DNA of 64,000 bases from Basidiobolus meristosporus CBS 931.73 (taxonomy: Eukaryota; Basidiobolomycota; Basidiobolomycetes; Basidiobolales; Basidiobolaceae): NCBI GenBank assembly GCA_002104905.1, contig MCFE01000467.1, positions 1 through 64,000 on the forward strand, in the 5' to 3' direction. The notes beneath the pieces are model-generated. The model was given only the letters and a program-made list of their open reading frames with translations. It made no database searches and was not told where the DNA came from. Both the position numbers and the translations under genes were made by a program. Each line of letters opens with the position of its first letter. The first letter of the stretch is position 1. This document shows positions 57,215 to 64,000 of the stretch, piece after piece.

Positions 57215-58132
57215 CTTCGATTAAGGGGTTTGTGTATAGATGAGGGGTGGGTGCTGGGCTGGTGGGAAGGGTCGTGGGTGTTGGCAAGCAAGCGTCTCTG
57301 AAGGGAGCGATTAATGAATTAGTGGTCAAGTTACTGTTGGAAAATTTTCGATTTTCCACTCATGAATTATGTAAGATTTCCGATGGATGATTTGTGATTG
57401 ATTAATTGGAGCCAACGCTCGCTCGAATACGTATGCAAACCCAATCCTGACCCTGACCCTGACCCTGACCCTGACCCTAACTCTGATTTCATCTCTACTC
57501 AGGTGAGAGAGAGCACCCGCCCCGGTATGATCACGTGACACGCATACCTGGTATGTGGGTAAGTTAAGTATCGGTTCCCAGGTTGTTTCTTATCAAACAT
57601 CTGGTGCCAGTTGACCAACTCAAGTGACCAGGAGTCAAGACAGTCTCGTGGACACAGCAGATAGCTTAACCCTTGTCCACGGATTTATCGAGAATCCAGG
57701 TAATCCATAAATGGGGTGATTCCCCATGGCCATATGGGGAAATGCAATGGTAAAGAACCGCCCGTCGTTCGTTCCAACCGTGCAGTGTCTGGACCGAGGG
57801 GTTCTGGCGAATTTTCTGGAATCAGCCTGGATTTCCGCAGCGGGGTTTTTTGGGGAGCGGTGATGCCCACCGAATCTGGTCTGCTCAGTGGTGGGTCGAG
57901 AGGGCGTTGGGGGGATGGTCGCGAGGAATATTGGGGAATGGAGACGAGCGCAATTGGCATCGTGTGACTGCCCACTCGATCCGTCAAGTCCCTGCTGCCA
58001 CTGAAAATTTGCTGGAAATGATGGATTTATTACATTAAGCACTATGGTACAACGAACGGCGGTGAGTGGGAAGTGCTGATCTAAACTATGTTACAGTGTA
58101 CAAATTTTGGGTAAAAATCTACATGGTACTGG
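57215..58132. other. SNF7 upstream region with telomere-like array and E-box
   Basis: This 918-bp region between SNF7 and the Pho80-type cyclin (both minus) contains the TCAGGG array at 57446-57486 and ATCACGTGAC at 57530-57539. The rest has no recognised gene; several overlapping small frames at 57600-58040 lack motifs. Confidence 0.55.
57446..57486 (-). repeat. Telomere-like hexamer array (TCAGGG)n with one TTAGGG
   Basis: On plus this reads five CCCTGA-type units (the first lacks one C), one CCCTAA, and a CTCTGA. On minus it is TTAGGG followed by TCAGGG repeats. TTAGGG is the telomere repeat of most fungi. The array is 230-270 bp upstream of the SNF7 ATG, so it may be an interstitial telomeric remnant or a binding site for a TRF/Tbf1-type factor. 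Confidence 0.9.
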
Positions 58133-59023
58133 TTAGGAACGGACCAGTCGCTTCACCATGGGGCGATTACGTTCAGTGAGAATCTTTTTACTGCATCGGT
58201 GAAGGAGCATGAGGAACTTCTGCTGTTTCTCGGTGGGGACTTGGTTTTGCGGGTTGAAGAGGGCCTCCAGGAGGGAGTTGTCCAGGAGCGGTGGAGAGGG
58301 CAGTGCGCTACGGTGAGGACGACCCGTGTCCAACAGCAGGTTCTTTCGCAGCGCATTGATGGTGTGCGAATCTAGCTTCTGGCGGTTGATGTTGGTGTTC
58401 TGCATCAGGTCGGCTAGGTCATCCACGTACAGGGAAACGGAGGTCTTGGCTGATTTAAGGGGGGTTTCACATTCGGGTGGGGGAGTGACCATGCGCGATC
58501 TGGTAGGAGCGTGGGAAGCCGTTGGTTGCGGGGAGAGGAGGAGGTGATTGCCAAATTTCAGGAGATCGAGGGGATGTACCATCAGATCAAACTTGCTGAG
58601 GAAGAGGAACTCCAGCTCAAGGGCATTCAGGTCGCCCAGCGTGATGCCGGCCACCTGAGCATACCGTGAGTTGGTGAAATAGACGTCGGAGCTGTATTTG
58701 GAGGCGATGACAATCCCAGTGACCAGCAGACGGTGGATGTTGTAGGAGTTGATGGCGAAGGGGCTGGCCGTCTCCTTAGAGCACCGCACAATACGGTCGA
58801 GGTAGATCAAGGCGCTGAGGAGGCACTCGTTGTTGAATGGCGTGTATTTCAGGATTCGAAGCAGATACTCCTCAACTCCAATGGTGGGGATTGATCTGGA
58901 ATGGAAGCAAGAGGGCGATCTTGCTCCACATGCGTCGTTGATTGCAATCATGGACTTGAGCATGCGTGAGACGAGGGCCACCGTCTGCTTCACCGGATGC
59001 GTAGCAATGTCAAATTGGACCAT
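58133..59023 (-). CDS. Pho80-type cyclin (Pho85 partner)
   Basis: The 296-residue intronless protein has the Pho80 cyclin box at about residues 45-165. This has SIPTIGVEEYLLRILKYTPFNNECLLSALIYLDRI, the diagnostic YNIHRLLVTGIVIASKYSSDVYFTNSRYAQVAGI, and LGDLNALELEFLFLSKFDLMV. This matches fungal PHO80/PREG, the regulators that with Pho85 phosphorylate the Pho4-type factor when phosphate is plentiful. The C-terminal 130 residues are Ser/Pro-rich (TPPPECETPLKSAKT) and lack a domain. Whether it is the true phosphate-pathway cyclin cannot be decided from this window. Confidence 0.92.
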   Translation of the reverse strand: MVQFDIATHPVKQTVALVSRMLKSMIAINDACGARSPSCFHSRSIPTIGVEEYLLRILKYTPFNNECLLSALIYLDRIVRCSKETASPFAINSYNIHRLLVTGIVIASKYSSDVYFTNSRYAQVAGITLGDLNALELEFLFLSKFDLMVHPLDLLKFGNHLLLSPQPTASHAPTRSRMVTPPPECETPLKSAKTSVSLYVDDLADLMQNTNINRQKLDSHTINALRKNLLLDTGRPHRSALPSPPLLDNSLLEALFNPQNQVPTEKQQKFLMLLHRCSKKILTERNRPMVKRLVRS

Positions 59024-60695
59024 CAGGAAGGATGTCGTGAAGCAAAGGAACTAACAATTTACAAGGAAGAAGATCAGTTTGGTAACAATTGCCAGAGATA
59101 AGCGAGCGCATGGATGCGGATTTCGAATCAATTTATACCTCATTTGTACCCCAATCCATATTGGCTGGGAATGATCGAAATTGGTTGTCATTTGTAATTG
59201 CTCCTTTATCATGGATCTAGTCTGGTAATTGCATGCTAATCATGGATCTAGTCTCAGATACCCTTCCATTACCTCATTACCTTCCATTACCCATCTCACC
59301 TGTAGCTCTGATAAACTTCGAGATTAACCTATCCATTGGTGTAACCATTCTAACCATCCAAGCAACAGCCCTCCTGGGTACCGCAGACCCCCTCGAGCCC
59401 CCAACCACCATTCTCTACGTTTACGGAGCAAATCGCAGCTCTGCACCCAAACTCCCCCAAGTGGAGCATATACAATGGGCACAGTATTCTGGACAGCATC
59501 GCCTGGCGTCCGGTTCGTATCGGTGCTTTGTTTAGTGAAGCAATGAGCTAGAAAGGTCCAGACTTCTATCTGGATTGATGGAAGGCAAGGGGCCGATTGC
59601 TTGGTGATTTATCATAGGCGCAGCCCATAGATTAGCTCCTACCTTACCACACGCGAGCGGGTAGATAGTCAATTTGGCTAATGTCTCCAAATTGATGCGC
59701 TACGATGCCCCAGAACAGATTGACAAGTTCCAAATAAGGGGATCGCTCCTCACAGTCATCTTACTGCGGTCATGTCATATTGGTCGCACGGATTAAGCTG
59801 GTCACTGTCATGGATATGTTCTTTGTTCCCCAACACAGCCTGCCCCAAAATCCCCAACTGGATAGAGTTGATGGGCTGTAGGATGTATGCTGTAGGCTGA
59901 GGGTTGAGGTCAAGAGTCGGGGGTCGGGGGTCTGAACACGCCCCAGCTACCCTTCCACTCTCCAACTACAGCATGGGGCAGCTAGTTTAACCTAGTTGAG
60001 TATGGTGGTACTTCTCCTCAGCAACCAATATAGGGATATGAGGCCTATTTATGCTCACACCACAGGTGCTCAATCCCGATAATTATCGACCGCGAAGCAA
60101 GTCATCATTACGATATTATCGTCACTGGGCTTATCATCACGCCCAAGGATTTATTTAGCTAGTCAGAAAGTTATCTAGGTCTCGAGGTCGCCGCTTAGCT
60201 GGTTGGAAAGTTATCTAGGTCGTGGTGGTGCGGTGCGGGTGCAGCTTTCCATATGGGATTTTGTTGAAGTTAAATTGCTTGGTGCAATCTCGACAAATCC
60301 GTGCTTAAATCCAGGTCTTGTGAAGATATGCCTATTCGGGAATCTCGCGTAAATCTCGCGTAAATCTCTCCAAATTACGCTCATTCTTAGACGGAAATCT
60401 ACTTCGATTTGGGCAGTCCGGTTGGTGTCACACAAGCGCTATCCTTTGCCCCATTTTCTGGCAATGCCACGGATTTTCATGTGCTAACGTGAGTGGGTCT
60501 CTATTCGGACCGATGATTCCATACGTAATGGCATCATCCGTGAGGTACAAGGAGTTCCATGTGTAAAGGTACATAAGCCAACCGAGTCTATTCGGCCCGA
60601 TGATTCCATCATGATAGCAAGGAATGGGCTGCTATAAAGGTGGCTTGGTGAATGTGACATGGCTCATAATATTCCTACTTAATCCACCCTTTAAC
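59024..60695. other. 1.7-kb intergenic region with short direct repeats and a TATA box at 60633-60638
   Basis: No gene was recognised; the plus frame at 59233-59535 and minus frames at 59756-59965 and 60211-60435 lack motifs. A ~25-bp repeat ending GAAAGTTATCTAGGTC occurs near 60160-60182 and 60200-60222. A unit TCTATTCGGMCCGATGATTCCAT occurs at about 60499-60521 and 60589-60611. TATAAA at 60633-60638 lies about 60 bp before the acyltransferase ATG. Confidence 0.55.
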
Positions 60696-62100
60696 ATGCA
60701 CATAGATCAAAGTAGCCCCAAGTATCTAGCACCCATAGATGTGGTGTTCCAACATCTCGAAACTGAGGAACACCCAATGACCTGCACCTCTGTCTGGACC
60801 TTCAAGACCCCCTTGGACGAGTGTCTGGTCACCAAAGAATTCTGTAACTTAGTAGACAATTATCCCAAATTTCGCCAATGTATCCATTCTCGGGGGAGTT
60901 TCAAAATGCCTGAATGGGTGGACTCCCCCGACTTCAAGCTAGAGAACCACCTACACTTCGTCAATCTCACCGGCGGGACCAAAGAGGATGTCGCGGCGTT
61001 CGGAGCGGAGCGCTTCGTTAAGCTGGACCCCGCGATGCCTCTGTGGAATGCCTACGTGATCAATGACCTGAAGGACGGCGGCTCCGCTCTAATAGGTAAG
61101 CACGCAGATGGATATGGATTCGGCGTGAAGTCCTAATAATCTTTCCACTTCAGTACAAGCGCACCATGCTCTTAGTGATGGCATCGGCTTTCTCTGCTGC
61201 ACCCTCTCTCTCACATCCGCGCGGGACATGAAGTTCTCCTCCAAGAAGGCCTCGAAAGTGAAGAAGCCAGCCTCGGTCCAAGAGTTCTTGGTCTCGATGT
61301 ACCTGCTTTTCTGTCAGCTCTGTTTGCTCCTCCTCCACGTAGTCCAGTTGTCCCTGTGGGAGCTGCGGCAACTCTTCCAAACTCACCTTATCCTTCGTAA
61401 ATCCCTACCGCTCAACCCAAAGGAGGACGTGTTCAAGAAAAGCATGAGCTGGTCCGAACCGGTTGACCTGGAGGATGTCAAGTTGCTACGCCGACGATAC
61501 AACTGTACCGTGAACGACATCCTTACTACCATTCTAACCCTGGCCATCCGAAACTATCTGTCAGAGCGCAGTCTCCTTCACGACAAAACGTTCCGGTTCC
61601 TGATACCGATCAGCGTGCGCCGAGCGGGGGATCTGTCGTTATCCAACCAAGTGGGTGGATCCAGTCTCTTCGTGCCGATCGAAAGCTCCGACCCGTCGAA
61701 GCTGTTGAGCTCGATCCAGCACAACATGCATTTCGCCAAGAACTCGGTGGAGCCGTTGGCCAGCTGCAAGCTGCTGGCCCAGTTCTCCTATCTTCCCCAG
61801 TCCTGGTACATCCCCGTTTGCTCCTGGTACGCCAAGCAATACAACGGGGTGTTCACCAACATCCCTGGCCCCCAGCAACCCTTGCGATTCGCCGGCCAAG
61901 AGATCGACGACTACGTGGTGTACCCACCCCAGACTGGCCCCGGTGGGCTAGGGATGGGCGTCATTTCCTACAACAACAAGGTGGTGATCTCGGTGCTCAC
62001 GGACGAGACCGAGGCTGCCCCTCAACTCGCCAAGGGAATTGCTGAGCAGTTCAAATTGGAGTTCGACAGGATCCTCAATGACGCCAAGCTGTCCCAATAG
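60696..62100 (+). CDS. WS/DGAT-type wax ester synthase/diacylglycerol acyltransferase
   Basis: Exons 60696-61095 and 61154-62100 join in phase to 448 residues. The acyltransferase motif HHxxxDG is intact at residues 137-143 (HHALSDG), and the splice site lies just before it. The condensation-like fold shows PLWNAYVIND upstream, a C-terminal domain with NDILTTILTLAIRNYL, FLIPISVRR, and the NIPGPQQPLRFAGQEI...GGLGMGVISYNNKVVISVLTDE segment of the family. A hydrophobic stretch at about residues 190-210 may be a membrane anchor. Members transfer acyl-CoA to alcohols or diacylglycerol to make storage or wax lipids. The native substrate is unknown. Such genes are common in bacteria and plants and rarer in fungi. 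Confidence 0.88.
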
Positions 62101-62902
62101 ACCATACAACAGCATCCATCTCTTAATTCAGCCCATCTAGACCTATTCCAACCGCATCCATAGCCATAACCACATTTCTAATCCATATCCTTACCTGCAC
62201 CCACCTCACCCCGCCAACCTATCATATCCACATACCATGCTAATCAAATAAACCTTCCACGTGCGGGTGTGTGTGAATCACGTTCTTGTAAATGGCCTGG
62301 TAAATCCAATGATTTGTAGGATATATGCTGGTTGATTGCATTATTGACCTCGAATAAGCAGTGCATACCATGAGAAGAACTCCATAAAGCCTATATATAG
62401 AATCCCTAACAAAAAGCTCTTAGAAGTGCAAAGATTGGGATCATTTGCATGAGTTCAAAGTCTTGATAACTTCTCAGGCCTTACTGAAGTTAAGTATTTA
62501 CTAATATAATGCCAGCTAAATTGCAAGTAGGCGTATTTTAATCTGCATGTACACTTAATACAATCTTGACAGACATGAGTTTATGGGAAAAAGCCTCCCT
62601 CGCCAAAGGCCAGCCAAATGCTTGCATAAGACCATCAGAAATCCAATTTCCCTTAAATTCGCACCTTGTAGTATCAAGCATTGTAGCATTTTTTTGAATA
62701 ATCAGCTGTCTGTGTAGTGTATAAGCTGTTATAAGTATTTAGCTTACATCTGTACCACTCATAAGACATGGGACTCTACTTAGCTTACCGCCAAGCCATG
62801 AGCTAATCACTTGAAATCTAGTTTGTCGGATATTTGCTAATCAACGGAGTTAGCATTCTAAAACTTATCCAAAAACCTCCAAGCATTACACACAGCTTCC
62901 TA
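62101..62902. other. Intergenic AT-rich region before the right transposon cluster
   Basis: No gene was recognised. A stretch at 62461-62500 shares a few bases with the 5' end of U2 snRNA but lacks the branch-point recognition element (see rejected items). The last 100 bp lead directly into an inverted LTR. Confidence 0.5.
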
Positions 62903-63250
62903 TGCTGTAAGAGTCTTGGAGATATTGGAAGTGATTGGGAGAACAAGTAGATTATGTGGTTTTCACTTAATGATTCATTGAATGTAAAAGTAGTATTTAT
63001 ACTTTTGCATGGTCTTGGCATTACAAACACGTAGAATAGGTTAAGGAAGGTCCCAAGAACATGTGTGCAAAGTTTGGGCTGTTTGGACAACTTTGAGAAT
63101 TTTCATGTTCTGGGTACCTGGTATTTTGGTGAAAATATTCTAAGTAAATCCCAACAAGAATTTGGTCAGTATTCTCTAGGATTTGAAGGTGATGATCTAA
63201 GTGACTAAGTTAGGTGAATATTTAGGTGAAAATCACAAATTTTTACAACA
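62903..63250 (-). repeat. Inverted copia LTR (3' LTR of a minus-strand element)
   Basis: The 348-bp LTR reads TGTTGTAA at its minus-strand start (63250) and ends TTACAGCA at 62903, one base different from the consensus terminus. TATAAATA and AATAAA positions are kept. The purine tract GAGTGGGAG adjoins it on the internal side at about 63251-63259. Confidence 0.9.
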
Positions 63251-63906
63251 CTCCCACTCAGCTAAGTGGTCATACTGACTAGTCCTAATTTTGACCTAAG
63301 ATACACAAATTTGTCTCTAGCTAATGGCTTGGTCAATATGTCTGCAATCATTTTATCTGTAGAACAGTAAGCTGAGTTACCTAAGTTACTCTCTATAGCT
63401 TCACATACAAAATAATGTCTAATATTTATGTGCTTAGTTCCAGCCTGAAAAGTTGGACTTTCATTAATTGTACACAACCTTGATTACCTCAAAATAAAGT
63501 AATAGGCATTTTTGACATAAGCCTAAATCTTCAGAAGCCTCCTTAGCCACATTGCTTTTTTGAAGCTCCACAGGCTGCCATATACTCTGCCTCTGTGATA
63601 GAAAGTGCTACAGTTGGTTGCTTTCTTAAATTCCATGAAATTGCTCCTTTACAGTAGAGAAAGGTATCTCCTATGGAGGATCTTGTGTCTTCTAGATTTT
63701 GTCCCTGATTAGCATCAAAGTATCCCACAAGATCTTGTTCTGAATCCTTATAGGTGTACTTTAAGCAGATATCAGCAGTTCCTTTTAGGTATCTCACAAT
63801 CTGTTTAACTGCTGCAATATGCTCAGATCCATTGTCTGATTGTGCTGGCTGACAGCACGCACTGTATATGAGATATCTAGAGGTGTTCCAAGCATGATAT
63901 ACATCA
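63251..63906 (-). pseudogene. Copia pol C-terminus (RNase H), interrupted by an LTR
   Basis: The minus-strand frames 63797-63543 and 63477-63262 align with the RNase H end of the copia element (KGTADICLKYTYKDSEQDL, GAISWNLRKQPTVALSITEAEYMAACG, KHINIRHYF, DILTKPLARDKF). A frame break near 63500 and other changes show decay. At 63906/63907 the copy is cut within the region just upstream of RNase H by a plus-strand LTR. Confidence 0.88.
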
Positions 63907-64000
63907 TGTTATAAAAATTTGTATTTCCACCTAAATATTCACCTAACTTAGTCACTTAGATCATTACCTTCAGATCCAAGAGAATACTGACCAAATTACT
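63907..64000 (+). repeat. Copia LTR start (5' LTR), runs off the window
   Basis: It begins TGTTATAAAAATTTG and continues in the LTR consensus order to base 64000. The terminus TGTTATAA differs by one base from TGTTGTAA. By analogy with 5116 it is probably the 5' LTR of a plus-strand element beyond the window, or a solo LTR. Confidence 0.85.

Noticed and set aside
62461-62500. Sequence resembling the 5' end of U2 snRNA (CTTCTC-GGCCTT)
   Set aside because: Only about 15 bases agree, with an insertion. The branch-point recognition GUAGUA and the Sm site are not found downstream, so this is probably chance.
1-64000. tRNA, rRNA, CRISPR arrays and prokaryotic operons
   Set aside because: I found no tRNA T-loop with a supporting cloverleaf, no rRNA segment and no regularly spaced repeat array. 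The gene structure is eukaryotic throughout. Small structured RNAs could still be missed without a covariance search.

Overview
The window is eukaryotic and almost certainly fungal. About 50 kb of compact, intron-rich single-copy genes lies between two clusters of one Ty1/copia-like LTR retrotransposon family. Introns are short (about 45-90 nt, GT-AG, one GC-AG). Fungal markers are single-chain urease, two Pho85-type cyclins, a GPR1/FUN34/YaaH transporter, a CFEM-like GPI protein, and an initiator-tRNA-Met primer site matching the yeast anticodon arm. LAMTOR3, katanin p80, gamma-butyrobetaine hydroxylase and a Penelope-like RT relic suggest an early-diverging lineage rather than a yeast. That placement is inference; no marker fixes the phylum.

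Left flank (1-10.3 kb): the tail of one copia element with its 3' LTR; a decayed Penelope-like reverse transcriptase (minus strand); an inverted copia pol fragment; a full-length but broken copia element (5116-9786) with LTRs, primer site and polypurine tract; then two inverted LTR pieces. The first inverted piece forms a near-perfect hairpin with the 3' LTR. About 1.6 kb of AT-rich DNA without a recognisable gene follows.

Gene block (12-62 kb), in order: urease; a YycE-like VOC protein; a small DUF4476-like protein; BAG-domain co-chaperone (-); katanin p80; C1D/Lrp1; Man1/Src1-type inner nuclear membrane protein; mitochondrial ABCB half-transporter (-); CutC; NUP160 (-); RPF1 (-); NAA15 (-); LAMTOR3; gamma-butyrobetaine dioxygenase (-); a tandem-PH protein; TAF9 (-); histone H2B; cytochrome c (-); CFEM-like GPI protein (-); MAPR-type cytochrome b5-like protein; PPR protein; ATG4 (-); Ato acetate transporter (-); Pcl-type cyclin; SNF7 (-); Pho80-type cyclin (-); WS/DGAT acyltransferase. 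Highly expressed genes (urease, H2B, cytochrome c) are intronless, strongly codon-biased and have a TATA box 55-95 nt upstream. Most housekeeping genes have 4-12 exons. Many neighbours are divergent pairs on 250-500 bp or convergent pairs on 90-350 bp. The genes do not form one pathway.

Right flank (62.9-64 kb): an inverted copia LTR and pol end, interrupted by the start of a plus-strand LTR that runs off the window.

Most notable: a half-tRNA-type primer site in the copia element; a fungal Penelope-like relic; two independent cases of a plus-strand LTR breaking an inverted copy of its own family; single-base frameshifts at C runs in three conserved genes; a TCAGGG telomere-like array upstream of SNF7; and recurrent GTCACGTGA motifs in several promoters.
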